This document shows, piece by piece, positions 26,331 through 37,254 of a stretch of 64,000 nucleotides of DNA (position 1 is the stretch's first letter; each line of letters starts with the position of its first letter). A program made the position numbers and the translations under genes. Location: NCBI RefSeq assembly GCF_013408655.1, contig NZ_JACCBP010000001.1, positions 3,348,001-3,412,000 of the forward strand, written 5' to 3'. Source of the DNA: Pigmentiphaga litoralis (GTDB lineage Bacteria; Pseudomonadota; Gammaproteobacteria; Burkholderiales; Burkholderiaceae_B). The notes beneath the pieces were generated by a model that saw nothing but the letters and a program-made list of their open reading frames with translations, was not told the DNA's origin and ran no database searches.

Positions 26331-26377
26331 AACGCTGACATGACTTTTGCATAGCCAGCGCTGAAGTCGATCCAGAC

Positions 26378-27745
<1,368 letters not shown>

Positions 27746-27892
27746 CTAATCACCGCGTTTCTACCTACGGCGCACCACATTGGATCATGCCTGACTGCGC
27801 TAAATGCACCAATATGGGTAATCACGTAGCTCCGATTGCTGGGCCAACGCAACCTGATAGTCCGCATCTATTACCCTCTTCGCCCAATACAA

Positions 27893-27922
27893 TTCGGTCT
27901 TGCGCAGGTGCTGCCCTATAAT
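27893..27922 (+). promoter_or_regulatory. Probable promoter of hemA, with a leader hairpin just downstream
   Basis: A perfect -10 TATAAT (27917-27922) has a weak -35 TTCGGT 18 bases upstream. Right after the expected start point, GCCGCT (27933-27938) and AGCGGC (27944-27949) can form a hairpin at the very 5' end of the message, 14 bases before the hemA ATG. Confidence 0.5.
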
Positions 27923-27963
27923 GGAAGGCTAAGCCGCTAGTCAAGCGGCGCCTGAATCCCGCC

Positions 27964-29244
27964 ATGTCTGTCGACGTCCTCACCTTTGGTCTGAATCACG
28001 TCTCTGCCCCCGTCTCGGTGCGCGAGCGTGTGTCGCTGCCTATCGAACTGCTCAAACCGGCGCTTGCGGGCCTGCGTTCGGCCTTTGGTGGCGCGGTGAC
28101 GGAGGCAGCGATTCTGTCTACCTGTAATCGGACCGAGATCTACTGTGCGGCCGATTCCAGCGTGGCCGAGCAGCTGCCGGCGTGGCTGGCGGATTTCCGC
28201 CAGTTCGATAGCAGCCAGTTGCAGCCGCATCTGTACCGCCACATGCAGGACGACGCCGTCCGCCATGCGTTCCGGGTGGCCAGCGGGCTGGATTCGATGG
28301 TGCTGGGCGAACCGCAGATCCTGGGCCAGATGAAGGACGCGGTGCGCGCGGCGGAAGACGCCGGTTCGATGGGAACCTTGCTGCATCAGCTGTTCCAGCG
28401 CACGTTTTCCGTCGCCAAGGAAGTGCGGTCGCAAACGGCGATCGGGTCGCAATCCGTGTCGATGGCCGCGGCGTCGGTGCGCTTGGCCGAACGGGTGTTT
28501 GGCGATCTGAAAGAATGCAATGTGCTGCTGATCGGCGCGGGCGAGATGATCGAGCTCTGTGCGACGCACCTGGCTGCCCACCGTCCGAAAAAGATGGTGG
28601 TGGCGAACCGTACCGTGGAGCGGGCCGAGACGCTGGCGTCGAAGTTTTCGGCGGGCGCGATGCGGTTGAGCGAGTTGCCGGATCGGCTGTGCGAATTCGA
28701 TGTGATCGTGTCCAGCACCGCCAGTTCGCTGCCTATCCTGGGACTCGGGATGGTGGAACGGGCGACCAAGACGCGCCGGCATCGCCCGATGGTGATGGTG
28801 GACCTGGCCGTGCCGCGCGATATCGAAGCTGAAGTGGGCCGGCTGGATGACGTCTACCTGTATTCGGTGGACGACCTGGGCCGGCTGGTGCAGACCGCGA
28901 CCGATGCCCGCAAGGCGGCCGTGACGCAGGCCGAAGCCATCATCGAGACGCGGGTACAGAATTTCATGCACTGGATGGACTCGCGCGAAGTCGTGCCGGT
29001 GATCCAGTACATGCATCAGACTGCCGACGCCGTGCGCGCCGCCGAACTCGACCGGGCGCGCAAGGCGCTGGCGCGGGGCGACGATCCCGAGCAGGTCATG
29101 GAGCAGTTGGCCCATGGGCTGACGCAAAAATATCTTCACGGCCCGCTGGCCGCGCTAAACCATAGCGACGGCGCTGACCGCAAGCAGTTGCTGGCCTTGT
29201 TGCCGCGCCTCTTCACGTCACGCGCCTCGCGTAACGACCACTAG
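27964..29244 (+). CDS. hemA: Glutamyl-tRNA reductase
   Basis: A 426-residue glutamyl-tRNA reductase, the first step of C5-pathway heme synthesis. The catalytic Cys lies in the STCNRTEIY block (about residue 50). The NADPH domain has IGAGEM (about 194-199), and the C-terminal dimerisation helices are present. It precedes prfA by 6 bases, the standard hemA-prfA-prmC order of many proteobacteria. No strong Shine-Dalgarno sequence precedes the ATG. Confidence 0.97.
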   Translation: MSVDVLTFGLNHVSAPVSVRERVSLPIELLKPALAGLRSAFGGAVTEAAILSTCNRTEIYCAADSSVAEQLPAWLADFRQFDSSQLQPHLYRHMQDDAVRHAFRVASGLDSMVLGEPQILGQMKDAVRAAEDAGSMGTLLHQLFQRTFSVAKEVRSQTAIGSQSVSMAAASVRLAERVFGDLKECNVLLIGAGEMIELCATHLAAHRPKKMVVANRTVERAETLASKFSAGAMRLSELPDRLCEFDVIVSSTASSLPILGLGMVERATKTRRHRPMVMVDLAVPRDIEAEVGRLDDVYLYSVDDLGRLVQTATDARKAAVTQAEAIIETRVQNFMHWMDSREVVPVIQYMHQTADAVRAAELDRARKALARGDDPEQVMEQLAHGLTQKYLHGPLAALNHSDGADRKQLLALLPRLFTSRASRNDH

Positions 29245-29250
29245 CCTTCA

Positions 29251-30330
29251 ATGAAAGCATCGATGCGGTCCCGGCTCGAGCAGTTGACTCGACGCCTTGC
29301 CGAACTGGACGGCCTGCTTGCCGATCCGGACACGGCCCAGGACATGGACACCTTCCGCAAGCTGTCGCGCGAGCGCTCCGAGCTCGAGCCGGTGGTGGTG
29401 GCGTTCGGCGCGTACACGGGCACCGAAGAGGACCTGGCGACGGCGCAGCAGATGCTGTCGGACCCCGACATGAAGGGCCTGGCCGAAGACGAATTGAAAA
29501 GCGGCAAGCTGCGCCTGGAACAGCTGGAAGCGGAACTGCAGGTGTTGCTGCTGCCGCGTGATCCCGATGATGGCCGCAGTCTGTTCCTGGAAGTGCGCGC
29601 GGGCACCGGCGGCGACGAAAGCGCGCTGTTCGCGGGCGACCTGCTGCGCATGTACACCCGTTTTGCCGAGCGCAATCGCTGGCAGGTCGAGGTCATGTCC
29701 GAAAGCGAATCGGAACTGGGTGGCTACAAGGAAGCGATCGTACGGATCGCGGGGGATGGCGCCTATGGCCGGCTGAAGTTCGAGTCGGGCGGCCATCGGG
29801 TGCAGCGCGTGCCCGCGACCGAGACGCAGGGCCGCATCCACACGTCGGCATGCACGGTGGCGATCATGCCGGAAGCCGATGAAGTGGCCGAGGTGAACAT
29901 CAATACCAGCGACTTGCGCATTGATACCTTCCGGGCCAGCGGCGCGGGCGGCCAGCACGTGAACAAGACGGATTCGGCCGTGCGGATCACGCACTTGCCG
30001 ACCGGGATCGTGGTGGAGTGCCAGGACGACCGGTCGCAGCACCGGAACCGCGACAAGGCCATGAAGGTACTGGCCGCGCGGATCAAGGACAAGGAAGTGC
30101 GCGAGCGCCAGGCCAAGGAAGCCGCGCAGCGCAAGAGCCTGGTGGGATCGGGCGACCGGTCGGAACGAATCCGCACCTATAACTTCCCGCAGGGCCGGAT
30201 TACCGATCACCGCATCAACCTGACGCTGTACAAGCTGCAGAACGTGCTGGATGGCGACCTGGACGAAGTGATTTCGGCGCTGGCGTCGGAACACCAGGCG
30301 GAGCTGCTGGCCGCGCTGGGCGACGAGTAA
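29251..30330 (+). CDS. prfA: Peptide chain release factor 1
   Basis: A 359-residue RF1, which reads UAA and UAG stop codons on the ribosome. The GGQ motif at residues 233-235 enters the peptidyl transferase centre, and its Gln is the substrate of PrmC, encoded next. The stop-codon recognition region is of the RF1 type (PATETQGR block near residue 190). It lies 6 bases behind hemA and 3 bases before prmC. Confidence 0.97.
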   Translation: MKASMRSRLEQLTRRLAELDGLLADPDTAQDMDTFRKLSRERSELEPVVVAFGAYTGTEEDLATAQQMLSDPDMKGLAEDELKSGKLRLEQLEAELQVLLLPRDPDDGRSLFLEVRAGTGGDESALFAGDLLRMYTRFAERNRWQVEVMSESESELGGYKEAIVRIAGDGAYGRLKFESGGHRVQRVPATETQGRIHTSACTVAIMPEADEVAEVNINTSDLRIDTFRASGAGGQHVNKTDSAVRITHLPTGIVVECQDDRSQHRNRDKAMKVLAARIKDKEVRERQAKEAAQRKSLVGSGDRSERIRTYNFPQGRITDHRINLTLYKLQNVLDGDLDEVISALASEHQAELLAALGDE

Positions 30331-30333
30331 GCC

Positions 30334-31191
30334 GTGGCGGCAGCCGATGTCCGCTCGTTGATCGCCGCCAGCGGACTGCCGGTGCTGGAAGCCCGGGTGC
30401 TGATGGGCCATGCGCTGCACGTGAATCGGGCGTGGCTGATCGCACATGACACGGATCCGCTGACCGACGCTCAAGTAAGCGCTTACAAGCAACTGGCCGA
30501 ACGCCGGCGCGCCGGTGAACCGGTGGCCTATCTGCTGGGCGAAAAAGAATTCATGGGACATAGGTTCCAGGTCACGCCGTCGGTGCTGATTCCCCGCGCC
30601 GATACCGAGGTGCTGGTGGAAACGGCCCTGGGCGATCTGGAAGGCAAGACGCTGGAAGGCAAATCCCTGAAAGGCGAGTCCCGCCCCGCCGTGCTGGACA
30701 TGGGCACGGGCAGCGGCGCCATTGCGATTTCCCTGGCGCTGGCGCGGCCCGATGCCGATGTCGTTGCGACCGATGTAAGCACTGACGCCCTTGCGGTGGC
30801 GCAAAAGAACGCCATATCGTTGGGAGCCCTTGTACGTTTTGCGCAGGGCAGCTGGTTCGACGCGCTGAACTCGGCCGGCTTGCCGGCGGTCTATGACGTG
30901 ATCGTGTCGAATCCGCCGTATATCTCGTCGGGCGATGCGCACCTGGACCAAGGGGATTTGCGTTTTGAACCGCGGCAGGCGCTGACGGATTTTCGCGATG
31001 GCCTTGAAGCCTTGCGGATCATCATTGCCGGAGCGCGGCCGCATCTGCATGCCGGGGGCAGCCTCTGGCTGGAACATGGTTGGGACCAGGCCGCCGCCGT
31101 GCGCGCGCTGCTGGTAGAAGCCGGATTCCAGCGAGTAAGCAGCCGCCGAGACCTGTCGGACATCGAACGGATTTCCGGCGGGTACCTATAA
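30334..31191 (+). CDS. prmC: Release factor glutamine methyltransferase
   Basis: A 285-residue SAM-dependent methyltransferase starting with GTG 3 bases after prfA. DMGTGSGAIAI is the SAM-binding motif, and NPPY at residues 193-196 binds the target Gln of RF1 and RF2. Between the helical N-terminal domain and the methyltransferase domain there is a small insertion of three near-identical 5-residue units (LEGKT, LEGKS, LKGES; DNA about 30640-30684). Confidence 0.95.
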   Translation: MAAADVRSLIAASGLPVLEARVLMGHALHVNRAWLIAHDTDPLTDAQVSAYKQLAERRRAGEPVAYLLGEKEFMGHRFQVTPSVLIPRADTEVLVETALGDLEGKTLEGKSLKGESRPAVLDMGTGSGAIAISLALARPDADVVATDVSTDALAVAQKNAISLGALVRFAQGSWFDALNSAGLPAVYDVIVSNPPYISSGDAHLDQGDLRFEPRQALTDFRDGLEALRIIIAGARPHLHAGGSLWLEHGWDQAAAVRALLVEAGFQRVSSRRDLSDIERISGGYL

Positions 31192-31192
31192 T
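31163..31192 (+). promoter_or_regulatory. Possible promoter of grxD
   Basis: A perfect -10 TATAAT (31187-31192) overlaps the end of prmC. Its -35, TCGAAC at 18 bases spacing, is poor. It would give grxD its own transcript. Confidence 0.35.
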
Positions 31193-31226
31193 CGATGTAT
31201 TCAATTCCTAGCACGTGAGGTTCGCC

Positions 31227-31550
31227 ATGAGCGACGTACAAGAATTTCTGCGCGAAACCGTGACCGACAATCCGGTCGTCCTGTTCATGAAAGGCACCGC
31301 GCAGTTCCCGCAGTGCGGCTTTTCGGGCAAGGCCATCCAGTTCCTGAAGTCCAACGGCGTCAAGCAACTGACCACGGTCAATGTGCTGGAAGACGCGGAA
31401 GTGCGCCAGGGCATCAAGGAATTTTCGAACTGGCCAACGATTCCCCAGCTGTACATCAAGGGTGAATTCGTGGGCGGCTCGGACATCATTGCCGAACTCG
31501 ACAGCACCGGCGAACTGAAGCAGATGCTGGCCGAAGCCGGCGTCGTCTGA
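31227..31550 (+). CDS. grxD: Monothiol glutaredoxin (Grx4 type)
   Basis: A 107-residue monothiol glutaredoxin with the CGFS motif at Cys30. It binds glutathione and a shared [2Fe-2S] cluster and hands clusters to targets together with BolA-type partners. The start at 31227 is preceded by GTGAGG; a GTG four codons earlier is inside that ribosome site. Its place after prmC is typical of Alcaligenaceae. Confidence 0.95.
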   Translation: MSDVQEFLRETVTDNPVVLFMKGTAQFPQCGFSGKAIQFLKSNGVKQLTTVNVLEDAEVRQGIKEFSNWPTIPQLYIKGEFVGGSDIIAELDSTGELKQMLAEAGVV

Positions 31551-31617
31551 CGCTGACGGCCCCTCTGCTGCGACGTTCCCCGCCGTTCCATCCCGACGTC
31601 TACATCCGGAGACCGGC

Positions 31618-32133
31618 ATGAAAATCTATCTTGCCGGCCCCGATGTGTTTCGGCCCGATGCGGCGGCGTTCGGCCGCAGCCTGCAGACCCTGTGCACCGA
31701 GCTGGGCCTGACCGGGTGTTTTCCGCTCGATAACGAATTGAAGGCCGAGCTGTCAGGCCGGGATGCCGCGCGCGCGATCTACGAGGCGAACGTGGCCATG
31801 ATCCGCGACTGCGACGCCATCATGGCCAACCTGAATCCGTTTCGCGGACGCGAGCCGGACTCGGGCACGGCGTTCGAGGTGGGCTATGCGGCGGCGCTGG
31901 GCAAACAGATCTGGGTCTACACCAGCGAGCCCCGCAATCTGGTCGAGCAGTGGGCCGAAACGGACCCCGTGCTGCACGGCCCGCAGATCGACGACGCGGG
32001 CATGCTGGTCGAGGACTTCGGCCTGAATCTGAACCTGATGCTGGCGTGCAGCAGTGCGCACGTGGTGATCGGCACGGCGCATGAGTGCCTGCGGCGGATT
32101 GCCGCGCGACAACTGTCCGAAGGAAAAGAATGA
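31618..32133 (+). CDS. Nucleoside 2-deoxyribosyltransferase-like protein
   Basis: A 171-residue protein of the nucleoside 2-deoxyribosyltransferase / MTH538 fold. The N-terminal IYLAGPDVF block and the DSGTAFEVGYA block, with its conserved Glu (about residue 87), are typical. Such enzymes move deoxyribose between bases or hydrolyse unusual nucleotides. The next gene begins by a 4-base ATGA overlap, so both are co-translated. The exact substrate is unknown. Confidence 0.85.
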   Translation: MKIYLAGPDVFRPDAAAFGRSLQTLCTELGLTGCFPLDNELKAELSGRDAARAIYEANVAMIRDCDAIMANLNPFRGREPDSGTAFEVGYAAALGKQIWVYTSEPRNLVEQWAETDPVLHGPQIDDAGMLVEDFGLNLNLMLACSSAHVVIGTAHECLRRIAARQLSEGKE

Positions 32134-32627
32134 TGAGTCCCCTGCGCGGCGCTGTGAGTGCTTGCCTTCTTGCCGGCGCTTGCCTGGTCTCCGCTTCGGC
32201 GTTCGCGGCGCAGGCGGCCCGGTCCCCTGCGGCGGCAGCGCCTGCTGCCGGGTCGACGTCGGGGTCGTCTTCGGGGTCGTCCGCGGCGTCCTCCTCCACC
32301 GGCGCGCCCGTGACCATCACGCCGCAGCTGGAAGACCGCATCGTCATGTCTTTGCTTGCGGCGATCCAGGCCAAGGACTATCAGCAGTTCGTGGGCTTGG
32401 GGAACGCGAACTTCGGCAAGCTGGACAAGGCGGCGTTTGACGCCGTGTCGACCCAGCTGAGCCCGCGCCTGCAGGCCGGCTACACCGCCGACCGCCTGAC
32501 GCAATATCAGCAGCAGGGCTACGAGTTTTCCTTGTGGAAGATCTCGTTCAAGGACAACGGCGACGACATCATCGCGACGCTGAATGTGGCGCGGGATGGC
32601 AAGGTGGGCGGATTCGTCCTGCGGTAG
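32130..32627 (+). CDS. Small exported protein of unknown function with a Ser/Ala/Gly-rich linker
   Basis: 165 residues, overlapping the previous stop by 4 bases. An N-terminal signal peptide (LLAGACLVSASAFAA) is followed by a low-complexity stretch rich in Ala, Ser and Gly. The C-terminal part of about 110 residues (LEDRIVMSLLAAIQAKDYQQF to DGKVGGFVLR) looks like an NTF2/DUF3887-type fold. I do not recognise a function. Confidence 0.7.
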   Translation: MMSPLRGAVSACLLAGACLVSASAFAAQAARSPAAAAPAAGSTSGSSSGSSAASSSTGAPVTITPQLEDRIVMSLLAAIQAKDYQQFVGLGNANFGKLDKAAFDAVSTQLSPRLQAGYTADRLTQYQQQGYEFSLWKISFKDNGDDIIATLNVARDGKVGGFVLR

Positions 32628-32748
32628 CCCGCGGCGCGCAGTCGGCTGACCGGCCTGCTACGCGGTGGCCCCTGCTGCAAGACGCACCTGCAACCCAGCG
32701 GTCTTCTGCAAGGTGCCCCCGCTACACATCGGCCCCGCTGACCCCGCC

Positions 32749-33987
32749 CTATCGCGCCGCCGGCGCTGCCGCCTTCGTCGCCCGCCACCGTTTGTCGTGT
32801 GGGCGAACCCAGAACGTATAGATGCTCAGCGCCAGCAGTGCGCACGCCAGCATCACGCCCATCATGGCGCGGGCCGTGTGGCCATCATAGAAAAACGTGA
32901 CGAGCGAGCCGGACACGGCGCCCACACTCATCATCAGCGCCCCCACCACGCCCGACGCGACCCCACCCGCTTCCGGCACCGGCTCGACTGCCGCGTGCGA
33001 TGCATTGGGCGCAATCAACCCGAACGAAAACGTGTTCGCCATCAAGACCGGGATCAGCAGGCCCAGCGGCAAGGTGTTGGTAAAGGCCATGACGGCCAGC
33101 ACCAGTGACGTCCCGCTCGACAAGCCCAGCCCGACTTTCAGCAAGCGGTGCGGCGACACGCCACGGGTGTTCAGCCGGCCGTTCAGGATGGACGCCAGCA
33201 TGATGCCGAACGCCGTCCCGGCAAACACCAGGCCGAAGCCCTGCGCCGACATGCCCAACGTTTCCATCATCAGCAAAGGCGACCCGGTGATGTACGCAAA
33301 CTGGCAGCCAAAGGTCAGCGCATTCACGGCGGCGTTGCCGAACGCCACTGGGTGGCTGATCACGCGTTTGTAGGTCTTGGCCAGCGCAGGGATCGACAGG
33401 CTCTTGAGCATCGTTGATGCCGGCCGGCTCTCGGGCAGGCCCAGGTACACCGCCAGCGTCACGACCGCCCCGGCAATCGTCATGAACACGTAGATGGCGC
33501 GCCAGTCGAACATCACCAGCACCCAGCCGCCCAGGGTGGGCGCAATCATGGGCGCCACGATGCGCACTGTGGCCACATACGACAGCCGCGCCCGCGCGAA
33601 CTGGCCTTCGAACAGATCCCGCACAATCGTCAGCGACATGACCATGCCGGCCCCCGCCCCCACGCCCTGAATCGCGCGAAACGCCAGCAGCGCTTCCAGC
33701 GTCGGCGCCATGGCGCAGGCCGCGCTGGCCAGCGTGAACAGCGTGCTGCCAAACAGCAGCACCGGCCGCCGCCCGTACCGGTCCGCCAGAGGCCCGTACG
33801 CGATGGGCGCGATGGCAAAGCCGACCAGGAAGACACTCAACGTCAGCGCCGCGCGCGACGGCGACACCTGCAGCGACGCACCGATTTGCGTCAGTGCCGG
33901 CAAGGACATGTCGGTTGCCAGCGCGGGCAACGCGGACAGCACCGCAAGAAGGAAAATGAAGGCGACGGATTCGGGACGGATGCGCAT
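32749..33987 (-). CDS. Bcr/CflA-family multidrug efflux transporter (MFS)
   Basis: A 412-residue major facilitator protein with twelve expected membrane spans. The N-terminal block MSLPALTQIG and the loop motif GPLADRYGRRPVLL are typical of the Bcr/CflA drug:proton antiporters. It is a single gene, convergent with the small exported-protein gene. The substrate is unknown. Confidence 0.92.
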   Translation of the reverse strand: MRIRPESVAFIFLLAVLSALPALATDMSLPALTQIGASLQVSPSRAALTLSVFLVGFAIAPIAYGPLADRYGRRPVLLFGSTLFTLASAACAMAPTLEALLAFRAIQGVGAGAGMVMSLTIVRDLFEGQFARARLSYVATVRIVAPMIAPTLGGWVLVMFDWRAIYVFMTIAGAVVTLAVYLGLPESRPASTMLKSLSIPALAKTYKRVISHPVAFGNAAVNALTFGCQFAYITGSPLLMMETLGMSAQGFGLVFAGTAFGIMLASILNGRLNTRGVSPHRLLKVGLGLSSGTSLVLAVMAFTNTLPLGLLIPVLMANTFSFGLIAPNASHAAVEPVPEAGGVASGVVGALMMSVGAVSGSLVTFFYDGHTARAMMGVMLACALLALSIYTFWVRPHDKRWRATKAAAPAAR

Positions 33988-34126
33988 GGGTCACTGCGTG
34001 CTGCGGGTGGCCTGGCGGCAGACCGACGCCTGGTAGGGACCAGGCCCGGGCACGCCAGGCAGCGCCCTGGAGGGGGCCTTCGAGTTTACCCTAGCGACCC
34101 CGCCACCCGCCCCCCGGCCCCGGTCG

Positions 34127-35107
34127 CTATTCCACCGTTGCCCCCGACCTGGCGACGATGTCCCGCCAGGCCGCGGCCTCATGCACGAGTTGGGCGGCAA
34201 ACGTGGCGGGGGTGTCGTCGGGCAGCACGAAGCCCTGGGCCTCCAGCGTGTCACGGACCTTGGGATCGTGCCTGGCCTGCCGCACCGCATCCGCCAGCTT
34301 CTGGATCACGGCGGGCGGCGTGCCCCGTGGCGCCGCCAGCCCCCACCAGTTGCTCAAGACGCCGTCGGGAGCACCGGCTTGCGCCAAGGTCGGCACGTCG
34401 GGCAAGGCCCGCAGCCGCTGGGTGCCCGCCACCGCCAGCGCACGAATTCGGCCGGACGCCAGATGCGCACCCGCTACGCCATAGCCCACCAGGAACATCT
34501 GCACATCATTTGCCAGCAGCCCCGTCACACCCGGCTGCGCGCCTTTGTACGGCACGTGCACCATGGCCGCGCCCATGGCATTCGACAAGGCGAACGCCGA
34601 CAGATGCGGAGCCGTGCCCGCTCCGGGCGATCCATAGTTCAGCTTGCCCGGATGCGCCTTGGCGTACGCCGCGAATTCGCGATACGACGTGGCAGGCACC
34701 GATGCATTGACGAACAGCACGGACGGCACGTCGGCGACCCGCGTCACTGGCACCAGATCCTTGAGCGGGTCGAACGCCATGTCCTTGTACAGGTACTGGT
34801 TGATGACGAAGTTGTTGGTGGCACCCAGCACCAGCGTGTAGCCGTCGGGCTTGGCGCGCGCGGTTTCGGCCGTGCCGATATTGCCGCCGGCCCCCGCCTT
34901 GTAGTCGATGACGACCGGCTGCCCCAGGCTTGCCGACAGCGCAGGCGACAAGGCGCGAAACGCAATGTCGCCCGCCGCGCCGGCGGCATAGGGAATGATG
35001 ACGCGCACGGGCCGCTCAGGCCAGTCGGCCAGGGCAGCAGTTGCGACAGCACTGATCGCGATGCCTGCCGCGCAGGCGAGCACGCGGGGCAATGAACATG
35101 GCTTCAT
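34127..35107 (-). CDS. Bug-type periplasmic binding protein
   Basis: 326 residues from the ATG at 35107 (GGGAG six bases upstream). A signal peptide ends near ALA at residues 24-26, and the mature protein begins DWPERPVRVIIPYAAGAAGD, a Bug hallmark. No transporter membrane subunits are adjacent. An MBL-fold hydrolase gene lies upstream on the same strand and a LysR regulator diverges from it; they may form a functional group. Confidence 0.9.
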   Translation of the reverse strand: MKPCSLPRVLACAAGIAISAVATAALADWPERPVRVIIPYAAGAAGDIAFRALSPALSASLGQPVVIDYKAGAGGNIGTAETARAKPDGYTLVLGATNNFVINQYLYKDMAFDPLKDLVPVTRVADVPSVLFVNASVPATSYREFAAYAKAHPGKLNYGSPGAGTAPHLSAFALSNAMGAAMVHVPYKGAQPGVTGLLANDVQMFLVGYGVAGAHLASGRIRALAVAGTQRLRALPDVPTLAQAGAPDGVLSNWWGLAAPRGTPPAVIQKLADAVRQARHDPKVRDTLEAQGFVLPDDTPATFAAQLVHEAAAWRDIVARSGATVE

Positions 35108-35197
35108 GACGACTCCCGAAGATGACGAAGGGCGGATGACACGCGAGCGCGCGCGGCAACCGGACAATGCAGCAAGGCAGACCCAACCGCTTGCGGT

Positions 35198-36091
35198 CTA
35201 CAGATCGATGCGCATCAGGTCATGCGCCAGGCGCAGCGGCCCGTGATAGTTCTTGCGAATGTCGGCCGCCACCTCGTCCATCAGATGCGGGCCCATCAGG
35301 TCCACCGGCAGGTGGTGACCGGCGGCGCGCTTGAGCACCGGGCTTGTCGAATCGAAATGGCCAAAGTGCGTGGCCACCACGCTCTTTGCGCCCGCCCGGG
35401 CCGCGATCACACCCAGTTCGGTCGGACTGGTGTGGGCATAGATGCCGACGCCCGTCTTGGCACGGTGTGCAATGAAGGATTCCGGAAAGGTGCATTCGTG
35501 GATCATCAGGTCGGCATCGCGCGCCAGTTCGACCATGGCGTCGCACGGTTTGGTGTCCCCGCTGAACGCCACCACCTTGCCTTCCGCTTCGAAACGAACG
35601 CCGAAGCATTCGCAGATGTGCTCGGGGATGTGGTCCACATGCAAGGCGTGGATTTTTACTTCGTCGTCCTGATATACCATCCCGGGGGAAATCTCCCGCA
35701 CGTCGGGCCGCACGGCTTCGATGTTCGCCTGGCGCAGGGGATACGCCGACCGCGCCGCGAAGTCTGTGTGGAATGCGCCGTCTTCGAACAGATGCCGGGC
35801 AAAGTTGCGCGTGCCTCTGGGCCCAAGCAGCACCGGCGATCCCTTGCGGTTCATCATCCAGCTCGAAATGACAAAGTAGGGAAAGTCGCCAATATGGTCG
35901 TGGTGCAAATGGGTCAGGAACACCACGCCAACATCGGCCGGATTGACGTTGGCGCGCACCATCTGGCGCGTCGCGCCTTCGCCGCAGTCGAACAGATAGT
36001 GTTTGCCAGAGTCGAGGGAAATAAGAATGGCGGACTGGCCGCGGTCGGGATCGGGCAGTGCGGCGCCAGTGCCCAGCATGGTGATTTTCAC
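35198..36091 (-). CDS. MBL-fold metallo-hydrolase (RNase Z / arylsulfatase-like group)
   Basis: 297 residues from a GTG at 36091, preceded by AGGAG six bases away; longer starts lack a ribosome site. The metal-binding motif THLHHDHIGD, the FSGDTKPCD Asp block and the C-terminal ATHFGHFD His complete a two-metal site. The family includes RNase Z, but this one has a Bug receptor downstream and is more likely a small-molecule hydrolase. It is cytoplasmic: no signal peptide. Confidence 0.85.
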   Translation of the reverse strand: MKITMLGTGAALPDPDRGQSAILISLDSGKHYLFDCGEGATRQMVRANVNPADVGVVFLTHLHHDHIGDFPYFVISSWMMNRKGSPVLLGPRGTRNFARHLFEDGAFHTDFAARSAYPLRQANIEAVRPDVREISPGMVYQDDEVKIHALHVDHIPEHICECFGVRFEAEGKVVAFSGDTKPCDAMVELARDADLMIHECTFPESFIAHRAKTGVGIYAHTSPTELGVIAARAGAKSVVATHFGHFDSTSPVLKRAAGHHLPVDLMGPHLMDEVAADIRKNYHGPLRLAHDLMRIDL

Positions 36092-36199
36092 GAGTCGCTC
36101 CTTGAAAGGCTCGTGAAAAGTATGTGGCGCATCGATATTCCCCACTAATGAATTATGCTGATCCATCGATAACCGTCAGGAATTCCGGAGGGCGTGTTC

Positions 36200-37183
36200 A
36201 TGCACCCGCAGCTCGACTCGCGCATGTTGTCCCGCCTTCGGCTGCGGCATCTCGAATTGCTGGACGCCTTGGGCGAAACGCAGAATATCCATCACGCCGC
36301 GCCCCGGCTGAACCTGACCCAGCCTGCCGCCAGCAAGCTGCTGCAGGAAATCGAAACCCTGTATCGCACGCGTCTGTTCGACCGGCACCCCCGGGGCATT
36401 ACGCCGACCGAGGCAGGCGCATCGGCCATCCGTTGGGCGCGCCAGCTGCTATTTTCGGTCGGGGAATCGGTGGCCGAAGCGCACCTGATGGCGCGGGGCG
36501 CAACGGGCCGGGTCCGGATCGGCGCCTTGCCAGTGGCCATTCCCATGCTGGTGACCGGCATGCTGGACACGCTGGCGCAGACCGCGCCCGACCTGGTGGT
36601 GACACTGGTGGAAGGCGGTAGCGATACGGTCTTGCCTGCGCTGGCGCGGGGCGAACTGGACCTGGTGCTGGGACGCCTGACCACCGATGTCCATTCCACG
36701 CAGTTCACGCACCACGTGCTGTACGAGGAACCGGTGTGCCTGGTCGCCAGCGCCACCCATCCACTGATTTCGCGCGGACGTATCGGTTTTCAGGATCTGG
36801 TGGATGCGCGCTGGATCCTTCCGCCGGAACTGGCCCCGCTGCGCCGGGAACTGGACGCCATGCTGCTTGCCCATGGGGTCCACCGGCCCATGCCTCGCAT
36901 CGAGACCATGTCCTTGCTGTTGATGCAGATCCTGCTGGCGCGCGGCGACACGATTGCGGCAATGCCGTTGCACGTTGCCCGGCATTACGCCGCCCAACAC
37001 ATGCTGGGCATCCTGGACCTGAACCTGCCGATCCGCATGCCTCCGGTCGGCATGATCCTGCTCGCTGGCGCCCGTCCGGCCGCGGCCGTGCAGGTGGTGA
37101 TCGACACCATCCACGCCGTCGCGAACGCCTATCATCCGGCGACGCCATCGACCGATTCCCCCCGCCACGGGGCGCAGGCATAA
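36200..37183 (+). CDS. LysR-family transcriptional regulator (GbpR/PcaQ-like)
   Basis: 327 residues from the ATG at 36200, with GGAGG eight bases upstream. The helix-turn-helix has the NIHHAAPRLNLTQPAASKLLQEIE pattern typical of the GbpR/PcaQ branch. It diverges from the MBL and Bug genes. The 108-base gap between them holds two direct copies of CATCGATA (36130-36137 and 36164-36171), which may be part of its operator. Confidence 0.88.
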   Translation: MHPQLDSRMLSRLRLRHLELLDALGETQNIHHAAPRLNLTQPAASKLLQEIETLYRTRLFDRHPRGITPTEAGASAIRWARQLLFSVGESVAEAHLMARGATGRVRIGALPVAIPMLVTGMLDTLAQTAPDLVVTLVEGGSDTVLPALARGELDLVLGRLTTDVHSTQFTHHVLYEEPVCLVASATHPLISRGRIGFQDLVDARWILPPELAPLRRELDAMLLAHGVHRPMPRIETMSLLLMQILLARGDTIAAMPLHVARHYAAQHMLGILDLNLPIRMPPVGMILLAGARPAAAVQVVIDTIHAVANAYHPATPSTDSPRHGAQA

Positions 37184-37254
37184 TGACTCATCCGACAGTG
37201 ACCCAACCCGACCTCGCCCTGCGCGAAGGCCACCCGCCAGAAGGTCCCGCCGCC

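Larger units (their letters stand above)
25998..26377. other. Non-coding stretch holding tRNA-Phe, its promoter and terminator
   Basis: This 380-base interval separates the catabolic half from the housekeeping half. It holds the tRNA-Phe gene, its terminator to the left and a promoter to the right. The short open frames that cross it overlap the tRNA and have no ribosome sites, so I see no protein gene here. Confidence 0.7.

Noticed and set aside
26030..26338. Open frame of about 100 codons covering the tRNA-Phe region on the plus strand
   Set aside because: It reads through the antisense of a certain tRNA and its terminator, and has no ribosome site.
29248..31077. Long open frame (609 codons) on the minus strand
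   Set aside because: Antisense of prfA and prmC, with the same His/Arg/Gln-rich mirror composition and no ribosome site.
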